From Loripinus fragilis (taxonomy: Eukaryota > Mollusca > Bivalvia > Lucinida > Lucinidae), in assembly GCA_964019695.1 (NCBI GenBank), contig OZ026524.1, positions 64,363,066-64,427,065 on the forward strand: a stretch of 64,000 bases of DNA. The letters run 5' to 3'. Shown in pieces: positions 51,531 to 62,360 of this stretch; within the stretch, counting starts at the first letter, position 1, and each line of letters opens with the position of its first letter. A program made the translations under genes and the position numbers. The notes under the pieces were generated by a model. It searched no databases. It was given only the letters and a program-made list of their open reading frames with translations, and was not told the origin of the DNA.

Positions 51531-51931
51531 TAAACTAATTGATAAGAAATAAATTTCAATTAACAATTTGCGCAGAGTGTTTGCTTATCTGGGCCTATAT
51601 GAAAAACAATCAGCAGGCCCCGAGGTTATTAAACTTTTTTCATGCTCAACTCTATTGAGCACGAAATTTCAACTGCTCACAGGGTTTGTACAGACCTTGA
51701 AAAGTCCTTGAATTTGACCTTGGTCCTGGAAAACTCCTGGAATTTGACAAATTGTGCCTTTTATCCTGAAATTGTCCTGGAATTTTGTGAAATTATCCTT
51801 GAAAATATTAATTAGTCCATGAAAAATAAAATACAACAAGTCTCTTCGTATTTATGGGATGCGCAAAAAAACTGTGAAAATCGCAAAAAAACTGAGTGAA
51901 AATCGCTAGATAGACGTGGAAGAGCGAGGTA

Positions 51932-53314
51932 TGTAGGACCTGTTAGTGTAAACGCTCCCGTTGGTGTAAACGTTGACAACAACAGGAGATATTGCTCTTG
52001 TTACTGTAAACATGTTTATTTATAATAATGGTACCGTTAGTGTAAACATTGACAGTAATGGGAGCGATCTCTCCCGTTATTGCCAACGCTTACACTCACA
52101 GGAGCGTGTGATGATAATATTTTTGATATCAACGCTTTTTGTTAAAAATGTTGGATTTTATTTCTTTTCGTTTAATGATAGAAGTTTGGGTCCTTAAAAA
52201 TATAAGGCAACATTATTTAACCATGAAATATAGGTCAGAATGACCTGTATTAATTTTAGGACAACTTTCATGTATAATCAAGTATCATATTCACAAGCAA
52301 ATTTAATCACTTATAAGATTCCACACTGGTTACATCTCATTTGGGTTTGTACTATTTGCTAATATCATATTTGCATGGCAGAATTCTGCAGTTGTAGATA
52401 TACTTAAATATGGACAATGTAATGTAATTCTATAGACCATAGATGTAGAGGGTGCAGCTGAATTTACCAATAGACACGTACCTAAGCGCTCCCTTGAGTG
52501 TTACCATTACCCACGATCAACGTGGTTTGAAGCCAAGACCTCCAATGTTTGGACCCCCCACTTCCACCAAAATGCTCATAAACTATTAAGCTGTCTATGT
52601 GAGATGCACAAATTGGCATCATTACATTTTCTATTGCTTTGAAATGGACTATTCACTCCGGTAGTACCTCGGTAGATAAAGACTGAGCTTTTATGTAAGT
52701 AAGCAGGACAGACTCCGATGTGACATTACCTTTAATCACCTTTTACATGGGTCTACATTGTTATGTTCTCTGATTCCACATTTGCAGTACAGCTGCCTGA
52801 TTCCCCTGTGAGAATGCTTGGAGTTGCGTGAACCACATATGCAGTTGTAGATTTACTATGTTTTACGGAAAATGCAAATCATTGATATTTGATTACATAT
52901 ATTTGTATGTGGTGTCTTGTTGGTTTCAACTCTGTTATCATATGTTGTTTTACAATATTGGATATGCACATGTCAAGATAATAAAACACTTGCTCACTTA
53001 CTAACTATTCATGGTTCAAATATGAGTAGTTACCAAGGTATAAGGCAAAATCACTGGAACTTAATTAAGTAGGTTAGACTGGTCTTAATCCAGTAGTCAA
53101 TGTCAAAAAGTTGGTTCATATGTCTGCAAAAAAGGTCATCTTTTGCATTTTTTTCTTTTTTTCATAATGTAGACACTTATGGTTGAAACTGTTTTTTGGT
53201 CTGCATTATCGCCGCTTAGTGTAAACATGGTCCTGTTTACAGTAACGGGAGCGATATCTCCTGTTATTGTAAACATTTACACTAACGGGAGCGTTTACAC
53301 TAACAGGTGCTACA
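51932..53314. mobile_element. 1.4-kb element with GTGTAAACGCTCCCGTTA-rich ends, GAGGTA duplication
   Basis: The left end TGTAGGACCTGTTAGTGTAA and the complement of the right end TGTAGCACCTGTTAGTGTAA match. GAGGTA flanks both (51926-51931 and 53315-53320). GTGTAAAC alternates with GGGAGCG or CTCCCGTTA several times over the first 170 and last 110 bases. The interior has no recognised frame. It is nested in the 51680-55006 element. Confidence 0.82.
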
Positions 53315-54225
53315 GAGGTATGACTCATATTCTATTCTATTCAATTTGTGCAGTAGTCCTGGTTTTTATCACCAGAATCAGAATCAAAGAAAACGAGTGC
53401 GCCTTTTTCTATTTCCACTTCAACGTTTACGGCGGAAAAAAGTGTGTTTTTTGCGGCGGCTTTGCCGACGCTCTATTATCGCTTTGAACCTAAATTTTAT
53501 GCAAATTTTCGCCAATCAGAAGTATTCTTAAATTGTAATATTCATCACACCAGCTAGAAAACTATGCCCTCATTGGTTAATGCTCAGACTGACCACACGA
53601 TCTTATTATAGATGCAATTTAACTTGAAAATTTCCATGTAAATGGCCGAGAACCAGTCTGTGCACTATTCCTAACAATGGACATTGATCTGGAATATAGG
53701 TCAACTCCCGCTGTACACCATTTCTAATTTGCTTTATTACCATTATTTGCATGCCTTGCTTAATTGCACATAGTAAATAAGTGCAATATAAAATAACTAC
53801 CTAAATCCTATAGGACTTTAACAGCATTATATAAAGCAAATCTTTGTATTTTTTATTTAAGCCATAATGGTTTCCCATATCAAATGCATTACACGATTAT
53901 AGTTATAAATAGTTATGGTGCGTTATAAATAGACAGCCAAAAAACCCACGTTGTAATGTTTATTAATAGCACTTAACAAGATACATCTTTTTAAAAGATG
54001 TATCTTAAAAAAGAGGTTATAATGGGGATGGATATTTAATGTAAATAATGGCACATAATTTCCTACAATTTGAATGTGCCTGCAACCCACAATCCCACAC
54101 TTAGACTCAGATCAACCTGCGCAGCTGTACATGTATCAGGGATTTTGCTATTTCCTTTAGGAAGATGACAAGCACATGCTCTAGTTTCTTTAACTACATG
54201 TATGTCAGACGAACATGTATCACCA

Positions 54226-54310
54226 AATCTCGGGCCACTATGGGCCCGCCAGCGAAACACTTTTCGGATGGTGTTTTTCTGGCGGGCCGAGAGTGGCCCG
54301 ATTTTACGTG
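54226..54310. repeat. GC-rich palindrome
   Basis: CGGGCCACTATGGGCCCGCC faces GGCGGGCCGAGAGTGGCCCG across a loop containing CGAAACACTTTTCGGATGG. It lies inside the 51680-55006 element. Its GC content stands out from the AT-rich surroundings. Confidence 0.75.
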
Positions 54311-55009
54311 CAGTTTTTGAGTCTACATGCATTTATTCCCCCAACCCCGGCTATGGCGAGGTGCCACAGGAAACAGAATGGTTATAGGAGTTAGTCCCAC
54401 ACAAAAGCGATTTGGTATATCAGCATTTCTCTGTAAATAGAGACATTCATAATATGTAAATAGAGTGGTGGAAGTGTAAACCATTTAAGACTTGAAAACT
54501 ACTCCAAGTTGAGATCCGAGACGGGCAGAATCTAGCCTATGTGACAACAACAACAATATGGCATGTTTTTTCCGGGTTTTAAGTTTGTTTCAGTACATGC
54601 ATTTATCGTCAAAATCTCCCGTTTTCTTAAAAACTTTAGGACTAATAACATTGATCCCTAGCCTTTGCTGGTGAAGTGCCTAAAATTTGTAACGATTCAG
54701 ATGCATATCGCTCAACAAAAAGAGCACCAAGTAAAAGAGAGACTAGAAACATAACCACAACTTCCAAATTCTCTGGTTTTAGATCGAACATCCTTTTCCA
54801 GCATGCAAAGACAGGGGGTATAAGGAGATTTCGTCATTTAGTTGTGTTAAAATTGTAAGTATTTGAGAGCCGCCGAATATCTTTTTAAAGATAATTCTTG
54901 TTCGCATTGTATTATACAAATTTGGAAAAAATTGAGAACCTGAAAAATGAAAAAAAATCCTGGAAAAGTTCTGGAATTCTGTTTTCCCATTTCCGTACTA
55001 ACCCTGGCT

Positions 55010-55540
55010 CATTGAAACTAAAATACCGACAAATAAAGAAGTTTCTTGCTTTAAGTCTCTCAGATGTTGTATTTATCATGCTCATAAATGCATTTCACAG
55101 CATGCAAAGAGTTAATGTAAAACTAATACCTGAGGCGAGTGCTTTTGGGTACATTTTGTATTGATGTCAGGCTTTACAAATTCAAGTAAAGATAGGTACC
55201 AGAACCATGAGCTCCTGTGAGCACTGGGGTACAATTCTTTGCGATCTTGCAATCATAGGAGCAATTCATATGTATGCTCATAAGGAAAAGTTTAGTCAGT
55301 ACAGACACTATGTGCAATAATTTTGCTAGACAGTCTTAATATTGACAAAAACCTTACTCAACATGAAATTCTTTTAATTTCCTATAAATCTGAACATTTT
55401 CAACAAAACACTTTGGAACTAAACCCCTTAACTTCATCAAAATCACGCAAAGGCATAAATATCAAAATTCAAATTTCAAAACTCAAAAATCAGTCTAGCG
55501 CGTATAGAAGGGAATTCTCATACCTGCTGCATGTCTAAGA
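55010..55540. other. Intron sequence with no recognised feature
   Basis: AT-rich, with short open frames lacking motifs. Confidence 0.35.
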
Positions 55541-55544
55541 CCTT

Positions 55545-55775
55545 TAAGAAGTTTCCAAGCGGCCATGAAGTGATTACGTCATGTGGAAGTCACTATAACC
55601 CTAACTTCAAGTGGCGTCGTTATCCATGGTCTTCCTGACCGAGGTTTGTCATTTTTACGGCCAGACTGTCGAAAACGTGTTTGCAGACGATAAATTGTTC
55701 GTTCATTATGTCCAAAACTAAGTGGCACATTAGCAACATGTGTACCTGCTTCTAGAAGTCCAAATGCTGTATTTG
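55545..55775 (-). pseudogene. Tc1-like transposase N-terminal remnant
   Basis: The minus strand reads GLLEAGTHVANVPLSFGHNE, RTIYRLQTRFRQSGRKND, KPRSGRPWITTP. This is the Tc1 transposase pattern of a helix-turn-helix with RTI.RL..RF, then the PRSGRPR.TTP linker. A stop follows shortly after. It differs from the copy at 13929 and is a separate degenerate insertion. Confidence 0.85.
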
Positions 55776-56224
55776 TGTAATTTGTCGATAGCCTGGACTT
55801 AAATTTGCTAACACTGAATTTTCTCCAAATTATTGCAATAGGAACAACTCTCTTTCAAAATCGAACAGCATATGAGACAATAGCCCTTCCAGTTTACCGC
55901 AGTACGTGCACATCGTGTATTTTGAAATTTAGTTGATACAGTCTAATAGAGGCATTTTTTGTCACACAATAAACAGATACATGTAAAGTTACAATTAGAC
56001 AACTCATGTATACAATTTGACATATATACATTGTACATGGCGTATATCCAGTATTGTTGATTTTATCAGAAAACATAAATACTGACTAAACTTTTTCTTC
56101 TGAGTATACTCTGAGTATACGCATACTCATAAACTTCTGACCTAGATTTCAGACTGAAAGGCCTTACTGCATTGCTAGCTTGCCCTTGCTCAAGCCTATA
56201 AGAAATTAATAATTCTATATCTAC

Positions 56225-56432
56225 TGTCATAGCTGAATATCATCATTTTCGGGTTTTGATATTCATATAAGTATAAAAAAATAGCATAAAATTGTTGTTA
56301 TTTTCTTGTTTAAGCATGAGTTTTTGGGTGCTCAAAAGAACCATCTCATTGAGACGCTTCTTTTGAGCATCTAAAACATGTGTTTTGGTTGAAAAACAAG
56401 AAAATTTATGTTCAATTATTTTTATCTGAAAG
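56225..56432 (-). mobile_element. Hairpin MITE copy 15 (family H)
   Basis: Reverse orientation. Hairpin GAACCATCTCA/TGAGACGCTTC with two uncompensated changes. ACATGTGTTTTGGTTGAAAA follows. Confidence 0.8.
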
Positions 56433-56487
56433 CCTATGTTCTGTAGCCAGACAGGGAACCAAACTCGTAACCCCAACCCCAAGATTT

Positions 56488-56965
56488 TTAAATAGTCAAT
56501 TCATAACACTATATTTACATTTCAAAGCAATCCTTAAATGAATCTTTAGATTTTTGCGACCGTTCATAGCCTCATGAATTATACAAATTTGATTGACAGC
56601 TGCCAATTTCACTAGCCTGTGCAACACCCTTTGAACATCAAACTCATTCGCCAGAAGTGACACTGGTGTTGCGATTGACAGCGAGCCACACCAGAGTCGC
56701 ACATGCAAAACAAGCCTTTTGTTTGCTCCATTGGCTGTCCATGTTCAAGCTGGCTGTTCCGCTTTTCCGTTTTACACTCCGACAAAACTGTTAAAACAAT
56801 TATATTTTAAATACAATACTGTTTTAATTCCCAAATTAAAAATGATTTTTATATATTTATAATAAAATGTAAATATAAGCAATAAATTCCGCCTTGCTTC
56901 ACTTACTTTGCAAGAGACCCGAAGTATTCATGATTCCATGAACATTCCAAAAATTGAATTAATTG
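56488..56965 (-). repeat. Interspersed repeat, inverted copy of 30488-30948
   Basis: CAACCGTTCATAGCC-type sequence, GAAGTGACACTGGTGTTGCG, GGCTGTTCCGCTTTTCCGTT and GACCCGAAGTATTCATGATT match the complement of the other copy. It lies 85 bp upstream of window exon 14. Confidence 0.75.
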
Positions 56966-57050
56966 CTTAAATAATAATGCACTGTCTACTGCACCCACAT
57001 GCCCTGCCATTAGAAAAGGCTCATTTTGGTAAACCATTTTTCATAACTAG

Positions 57051-57186
57051 GATGTGGATGAAGGAAAGGGAGAGAGTAAAAAGTCAAGGACCCCGGAGAG
57101 GAAAAGGTCGCGGTCACGATCTGTTGATGGGTCAGCCAGTGGTGATAGTAAGAGAAGAAAAACTTCAGATAAACTGGCCAAGGCTG
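57051..57186 (+). CDS. ZC3H13: ZC3H13-like, window exon 14: basic RS/SP block
   Basis: Acceptor TTTCATAACTAG, donor GCTG|GTAAG. It reads DVDEGKGESKKSRTPERKRS, RSRSVDGSASGDSKRRKTSD, KLAKA. It holds a bipartite-like basic nuclear signal and an RSRSRS run. The equivalent vertebrate region is a KKKSIEKKRKKSKGDSD stretch just before FSDWSD. Entered in phase 0, left with one base. Confidence 0.85.
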
Positions 57187-57214
57187 GTAAGCACGTGAGA
57201 TTTTGGTACATATT

Positions 57215-57400
57215 CATAGGTCCAGATAAAAAAAGATTTGAGCGTAAAATTATGAATATTTTCTGACCCGTCAGTTTAAGCATACTTTTTGTGTGCTCAA
57301 AAGAACCATCTCATAGAGACGGTTCTTTTGAGTACGCACAACATATGTTTTGGTTTAAAAATAAGAAAATTAATTTTTGATTACGCTTATCTGGAGATAA
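57215..57400 (-). mobile_element. Hairpin MITE copy 16 (family H)
   Basis: It begins 30 bp after the exon 14 donor (CATAGGTCCAGATAAAAAAA). Hairpin GAACCATCTCA/AGAGACGGTTC with changes on one arm. Confidence 0.82.
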
Positions 57401-57839
57401 CAGTACATTTGTAAGTGAGTATGACCAGAAAACGCCACAATTACATACATACTACAGACCAACCTATGGCACCACGAGGAAGAGTTAAAGAAAGATGACA
57501 GCGATACCACATTCAGGTTTAGATAAACAAAAAATTTGATTATAAAAGTGTGAATTTATTTTTTGAAAAGATAATTTCTATTAAGTTCCTAGAATTTTTT
57601 TTAATTTCATCAACATTACTTACAAAAATTCATAGCTGGAATGTTTGGAGCCTGGCCTTATAAATAGCCATTTTCAGATGAGCCACCCAGGGCCCGAGTC
57701 CCTCTTGTATTATAACATTAGCTAGCCTCTGATAAAGCCAGTTATCAGGATCTACACTGTTTTTCATCCACACGATCAATCCATTATTGTAATGAAATTG
57801 TGCCACTTGACTGGCTGGAAATTTGAAGATGATCAGGCC

Positions 57840-58022
57840 TTTATTTAAAAATGCGTAACTAAGAGTTAATTTTCTTATTTCTCAATGAAAACATATGTTG
57901 TGGGTACTCAAAAGAACCGTCTCAATGAGACGGTTCTTTTGAGCAACAAAAACATTCATTCAATCTGATGGGTAAGAAAATATTTACAGTTTAACGCTTG
58001 AAATTTTTGTTTGTCTAAACCT
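57840..58022 (+). mobile_element. Hairpin MITE copy 17 (family H)
   Basis: Perfect hairpin GAACCGTCTCA/TGAGACGGTTC, right end GTTTGTCTAAACCTGTG. Confidence 0.85.
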
Positions 58023-58377
58023 GTGAATGATATAGCATTCTTGCATGAGAATTTGTTACGTGAAGCTGTTAGAAGCCGCAAAATCCATGTTCGAATCATG
58101 AGATTCACATGCTTTAACTTGAAAAAGCCTAAACTGGGCCCTGATTTGTATGTATGACATGACACTGGAAAGCATTGGGGCTGTGACTGATCATTTTGCC
58201 GATGCTTTCGTTCGCGAAAGTGTTGCACGCGTATATATGACATTGTGGGGACATAAAAACGTTCAAAAGTTTGACACTGACGCCATTTTGTTTTGAGAAA
58301 TCATGTTTAATAAAAGGGATATTTAACATTTTCAGCGCGGTTTATACTGAAATCAGGTAAAATATGCAAGAATAACG

Positions 58378-58516
58378 ATCACACATGTTTGTTTTATTGC
58401 ATTAACACTTGCCGGGTCCCTTGCACGATGTTGCACACTCGGCCTGACGGCTTCATGTTCAAACAGCTTCCTCGGGACCAGGCAAATGTTAATGCATGAA
58501 AAACATGTGTGATCCC
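58378..58516. repeat. Palindromic repeat
   Basis: GATCACACATGTTTGTTTTA and GCATTAACACTTGCCGGGTC face CTCGGGACCAGGCAAATGTT, AATGCATGAAAAACATGTGT and GATC. It folds over about 135 bases. No coding content. Confidence 0.7.
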
Positions 58517-58565
58517 TATATTCATAACTCAAAAAGAAGTCTGAGTGCCCTTATACGAGCATTTG

Positions 58566-58870
58566 CGGATAGAAAAAAAAAATTCAGCATACATATTTTT
58601 TGGTTGAGAAATAATGTGATTATTTCTTTTTATTACACACTCTTAACCAAAGGCCTGCAGTATGTTTGGTAAATACAGTGCCCTCCAACCAAGATAAGGC
58701 CTTCGTGATGCTTAAATTTGTGAATATTTTCTTACCTATCATTTTTTACATACCTTTTGGGTGCCCAAAAGAACCGTCTAATTGAGATGCTTCTTTTGAG
58801 TACCCACAACATATGTTTTGGTTGAGAAATAAGATTTTTTTTTTATTACACACTCTTAACTAAAGCCTGC
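58566..58870 (-). mobile_element. Hairpin MITE copies 18a/18b (family H), adjacent
   Basis: A partial copy (58566-58660, GTTGAGAAATAATGTG and CTCTTAACCAAAGGCCTG) lacks a hairpin. It is followed by a second copy at 58715-58870 with GAACCGTCTAA/TGAGATGCTTC and CTCTTAACTAAAGCCTG. Confidence 0.75.
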
Positions 58871-58914
58871 AGTATGTTGGGTAAATACAGTGCCTTCCAA
58901 GTAAGATTAGGCAT

Positions 58915-59095
58915 AGGTCAAGATAAATGAAAAATTTGTGCTTAAATTTGTGAATACTTTATGATCCATCAAGTTTAACATTTATTTTGGGTGATCATTG
59001 AGACGGTTCTTTCGAGTATCCACAACATATGTTTTGGTTGAGAAATAAGAATTTTTTTCTTCAAGTTTTAGTTATGCACTCTTATCTAGAGGTCA
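58915..59095 (-). mobile_element. Hairpin MITE copy 19 (family H), left arm lost
   Basis: AGGTCAAGATAAATGAAAAA to GGGTGATCATTGAGACGGTT; the left hairpin arm is deleted. It ends CTCTTATCTAGAGGTC. Confidence 0.78.
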
Positions 59096-59164
59096 GATTA
59101 GGGTCCCCAAGGATATTGTTTAAGGCTTAATAGTATCTACTTTCATTCTAGAAATCACTAAATT

Positions 59165-59335
59165 GCTACTCAATTGTGAGCAAGAAAAAGAATCCATTTT
59201 TTGTGTGAGACTGGGATAGAAAAATCTGTCCCTCGCAATCACCGTTTGTCATCGCTTGCCAAGCCTCATGATGCCAATTGGTGATCTGGAGTACAAATGT
59301 TTCTATCCCACCGTCACACTGGTGCTAGATTTTTA
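59165..59335. repeat. Repeat with GGGATAGAAAA ends, copy 2
   Basis: GAGCAAGAAAAAGAATCCAT, CTGGGATAGAAAAATCTGTC and AATGTTTCTATCCCACCGTC match 21157-21330. Confidence 0.65.
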
Positions 59336-59342
59336 TATTGTT

Positions 59343-59758
59343 CAGGTTTTGCGCAGGCTTGAAAAGTACTTAAATATACAGGACTGTCTTGAAAAGTCTT
59401 TGAAAATTAAATTTGCCTTGAAAAGTACTTGGAAAAACACTCAAAGGTTTTGAAAAGTCCTTGAATTTTACCATTTACAGTGGGATTCAACAGTGTTTGT
59501 GGAGACCTAAATCAGTATAAAATTGTGGTGCCTTTATTTGGTGCAGCATATGCTGCACCAAATGAAGTCAACACAATTTTATACTAATTTTCTTAAACTA
59601 ATATCTGTAGTAATGGACTCTAGCATTTCAGAAGTAGAATTTTAATGTGTAAATCAGTATTTTTTTTTAAGTTTTCAGTCCTTGAAAACAGTAGGAAAGT
59701 CTTTTAGAAGTCCTTGAAAAGTCCTTGAATTTTACACAATCTTGCCTGTATGAACCCT
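59343..59758. mobile_element. CTTGAAAAGT-family MITE, intact copy
   Basis: It runs from CAGGTTTTGCGCAGGCTTGA to CTTGCCTGTATGAACCCTG with no insertion. The centre is the palindrome TTTGGTGCAGCATATGCTGC followed by ACCAAA. AGTCCTTGAAAAGTCCTTGA occurs in both arms. It ends 18 bp before the acceptor of window exon 15. Confidence 0.78.
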
Positions 59759-59776
59759 GTGGTTGTTTGTTTTCAG

Positions 59777-59877
59777 AGGGAGGTGAGACTGGAGCAGGGT
59801 TTGACAGTATAGAACAACATTTCAGTGACTGGTCAGATAATGATTCAGATGATGATATTCTTAATCAACCAGATCAG
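59777..59877 (+). CDS. ZC3H13: ZC3H13-like, window exon 15: acidic FSDWSD motif
   Basis: Acceptor GTTTGTTTTCAG, donor ATCAG|GTAAA. It reads EGGETGAGFDSIEQHFSDWS, DNDSDDDILNQPDQ. FSDWSD followed by acidic residues is also present in vertebrate ZC3H13 (FSDWSDED) downstream of the Lys-rich region, which anchors the orthology near the C-terminal third. Ends in phase 0. Confidence 0.9.
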
Positions 59878-59879
59878 GT

Positions 59880-60600
59880 AAATTAAATATAAAATGAGGA
59901 GAATATAAGAATTTATGAGTGTAAGGGGCAGATAGAAAAAAAAACATCTACAGGATCACTGAGCTAAAACCAATGTAATATCTACATGGGTGGTAACTGT
60001 GGAAGGAGCTCCAAAAGGAGGTATCAGTATTTTGTTCTAACAGTATATCCGGTAACTTTCGAGATCGGTCCAAAGGACAAAAAGGTATATCTCATTGGCT
60101 TTTGTGAAACATTGGAAGTATTAAGCAACAGTTGTTTAATTATCGCGATGCTATTCCATGTAGGAATAGTTTCTCTCTGTGTGTGGCCCGAAAATTCAGT
60201 GTAATTGAAATAGTTTCCACATGAAACCCATAACCGAGTTGAACAAAAGTTGCTTTTCCCCAGCTTTTTGTCAACAAAGACACATCTGTGCATAATTTAT
60301 TGTTTTACAGGAACAATACAGGCCTGGTACTTTAGTCCTGGTTGTACAAGCCCTCTGGTTAAAAAAGACAATGATGAGAACTATTTAAACAAATGGTGGA
60401 GAAAATACGGTTGGAGATCGTTCCAACGGCCGGAGCTCGTCTACATCCAAACTGTTTACACCTTGATAGTTTTTCTGAAAGAATGTTTTGAAAAAGTCAT
60501 TTCTGAAAAAATCAGCAGACGACAACAAACACATGAAAAATTACCAAGCATGCAAAGAATTAAAAGATGAGTACCAATGCCTCATGATGTGGCTCTTGTT
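59880..60600. other. Intron with no recognised gene
   Basis: A 106-codon open frame (60250-60570) overlaps repeat-like sequence (CATCCAAACTGTTTACACC, GCATGCAAAGAATTA) and has no domain. Rejected as a gene. Confidence 0.4.
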
Positions 60601-60626
60601 TGGATTTAATTATTTGGATATTGTAG

Positions 60627-60712
60627 GGTCCACCACCGGGAGCTATTCCATTTGAGCGTGGTCCAAGCCCAGGAAGAATACCTGAAACGGGTCCACAGAA
60701 ACTTGAAGAAAG
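60627..60712 (+). CDS. ZC3H13: ZC3H13-like, window exon 16
   Basis: Acceptor TTTGGATATTGTAG, donor GAAAG|GTTAG. It reads GPPPGAIPFERGPSPGRIPE, TGPQKLEER, a Pro/Gly-rich linker. The frame continues from exon 15 in phase 0 and leaves in phase 2. I recognise no domain. Support is from splice sites, frame and composition. Confidence 0.78.
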
Positions 60713-60720
60713 GTTAGTGC

Positions 60721-61216
60721 ATTCAAAAATCAACCCATTTCAGACCAATGGAATTTCCCATAAAGCTACATACAATAAGGTCAAGTGGTCCATTTTAGGT
60801 ATTTAGGGGTTACAGCGTTTAACTTCCAAAATTGAATGGTTTTTACTGTTAGTACTCTAAACATTCAAAAATCAACCCTTTTCAGACCAATGGAATTTTC
60901 CATTAAGCTACATTCAATAAGGTCAAGATGTTCCATTATAGGTATTTTCACCGGCGTCACTGCGTTGTGGTCCTTGAGCAAGACACATTTATCCTAGCTT
61001 AGTACTGGTTCAACCCAGGAAGACCCGTCCCTGTTTAACTGAAAGATTGTTGATGGGACGTAAAGAATTAAATCAAACAAACAAACAAACATTATAGGTA
61101 TTTAGGGGTTACAGGTTATAACTTCCAAAATTGAAAGGTTTGTACTGTTAGTACTTTAAACATTCAAAAATCCACCCTTTTCAGACCAATGGAGTTTTCC
61201 ATAAAGCTACATTATG
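60721..61216. repeat. Tandem repeat, 142-bp unit, about 2.4 copies, with SINE inside
   Basis: Units start ATTCAAAAATCAACCC at 60721, 60863 and 61162. Units 1 and 2 are 142 and 143 bp once the SINE and its duplicated target are removed. TTTAGGGGTTACAG and GTTAGTACTCTAAAC are shared landmarks. It begins 8 bp after the exon 16 splice junction. Confidence 0.85.
60948..61089 (+). mobile_element. SINE family B, 5'-truncated
   Basis: It starts at CACCGGCGTCACTGCGTTGT, so the tRNA-like head is missing, and ends in an (AAAC)n tail. The 14-bp duplication CATTATAGGTATTT lies at 60934-60947 and 61090-61103. The neighbouring unit of the tandem repeat shows the unoccupied site. Confidence 0.92.
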
Positions 61217-61329
61217 TTTAATTTATATTTTGGGTAAGCATGCTTGCCGACTCAATTTACAGTTTATGTTGTTTCTTCTGAAAATGCTGCTTTAATTTAA
61301 GAATATATTTGCAGATATGGTAAAATCAG

Positions 61330-61520
61330 ACCTCTAGATAAATGTGCGAAATCGAAAAATTATTTCTCTTTTTTCAGCCAAACCATATGTTATGGGTGCT
61401 CAAAAGAACCCTCTCAATGAGACAGTTCTATTGAGTACCCAAAATGCATGTTTAAGCTGAAAGGATAAGAAAATAATTAGAATTTTATACTGACAGATTT
61501 TGCTTACCAGGCTCTTTGGA
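61330..61520 (+). mobile_element. Hairpin MITE copy 20 (family H)
   Basis: CAGACCTCTAGATAAATGTG start, hairpin GAACCCTCTCA/TGAGACAGTTC with two changes, end TGCTTACCAGGCTC. Confidence 0.8.
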
Positions 61521-61610
61521 AAAGTATCAAAATGTTATGGGCTACTGTCCTGCCAGCCAAGAGTGACAGTGACATCATGTTTTGTTTACAAAGTTATTAG
61601 GGACTTATAA

Positions 61611-61673
61611 TAGATAGATCACATGTGTATTAATCCTATCCACAGGATAGGATTAATACACACGTGATCTATC
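61611..61673. repeat. Near-perfect 27-bp hairpin
   Basis: TAGATCACATGTGTATTAAT and CCTATCC face GGATAGG and ATTAATACACACGTGATCTA, with a three-base loop and one or two mismatches. It is probably a recent foldback or the core of a MITE. Confidence 0.85.
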
Positions 61674-61790
61674 AATTCATGTTAGCTCAAGGGGAGTGTA
61701 CAAGTTAATCTTTTACTTAACCATTCTAAACAAAATATTATGTCACTGTCACTCTTGGTTGGTACGACAGTAGTTTTTTTTCCTTTTCAG

Positions 61791-61834
61791 CAGAGAAATA
61801 AAGAAAGAGTTAGTACCTGGGGTACCTGAACAAG
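61791..61834 (+). CDS. ZC3H13: ZC3H13-like, window exon 17 (44 nt, tandem acceptor)
   Basis: Acceptor CCTTTTCAG|CAG, donor CAAG|GTAAAG. It reads SREIKKELVPGVPEQ, or REIKKELVPGVPEQ if the second AG is used. CAGCAG is a NAGNAG acceptor, and both choices keep the frame and differ by one serine/arginine junction. The exon is short, so confidence rests on frame and splice sites. Confidence 0.72.
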
Positions 61835-61839
61835 GTAAA

Positions 61840-62360
61840 GTGTTTGAATATTACCTATATCTCTCTGAATATTACCCATGTCTCAGTGAATATTGCCTAT
61901 GTCCCACTGAATATTACCCATGTCTCACTGAATATTACCCATGTCTTAGTGAATATTGCCCATGTCTCAGTGAATATTACCCATGTCTCGTTGCATATTA
62001 ACCATGTCCCATTGAATGTCCCATTGAACATTGCCAATGGCCCACTGAAAATTACTGATGACTCACTGAATATTGCCCATGTCTCACTGAATATTGCCCA
62101 TGTTTTGATGAATATTGCCCTTGTCTCAGTGAATATTGCCTATGTCTCAATGAATATTGCCCATGTCTCACTGAATATTGCCCTTGTTTTGATGAATATT
62201 GCCTTTGTCTCAGTGAATATTGCCTATGTCTCAATGAATATTACCCATGTCTCGGTGCATATTACCCATGTCCCACTGAACATTGTCAATGGCCCACTGA
62301 AAATTACTGATGACTCACTGAATATTGCATATGTCTCACTGAATATTATCATCCATGTCT
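61840..62360. repeat. 21-bp minisatellite, about 25 units
   Basis: The unit is close to TGAATATTACCCATGTCTCAC, with variants (GCCCATG, TTTTGATG, CCCAC). It fills almost the entire intron between window exons 17 and 18. The unit length is a multiple of three, so one frame stays open from 61844 to 62383 as a heptad NITHVSL repeat. I regard that as a by-product. Confidence 0.92.

Larger units (their letters stand above)
51680..55006. mobile_element. 3.3-kb CAGGG-type element with GCTCA target duplication
   Basis: The left end CAGGGTTTGTACAGACC and the complement of the right end CAGGGTTAGTACGGAAA match. GCTCA lies on both sides (51675-51679 and 55007-55011). Both ends carry CCTGGAATTT/CTTGAAAAGT or CCTGGAAAAGTTCTGGAATT repeats. 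The ends are hAT-like, but the duplication is 5 bp. A 60-codon frame at 54676-54858 (Lys/Arg-rich) could be a remnant of its own gene, unproven. It contains the 51932-53314 element. Confidence 0.8.

Noticed and set aside
47235..55775. One Tc1 element spanning both minus-strand remnants (C-terminal 47235, N-terminal 55545)
   Set aside because: The span would include exon 13 and the tRNA-Sec gene, and the fragments show no shared ends, so they are treated as separate copies.
60250..60570. 106-codon + frame
   Set aside because: It overlaps repeat-like sequence shared with other hairpin repeats and is out of frame with the flanking exons.
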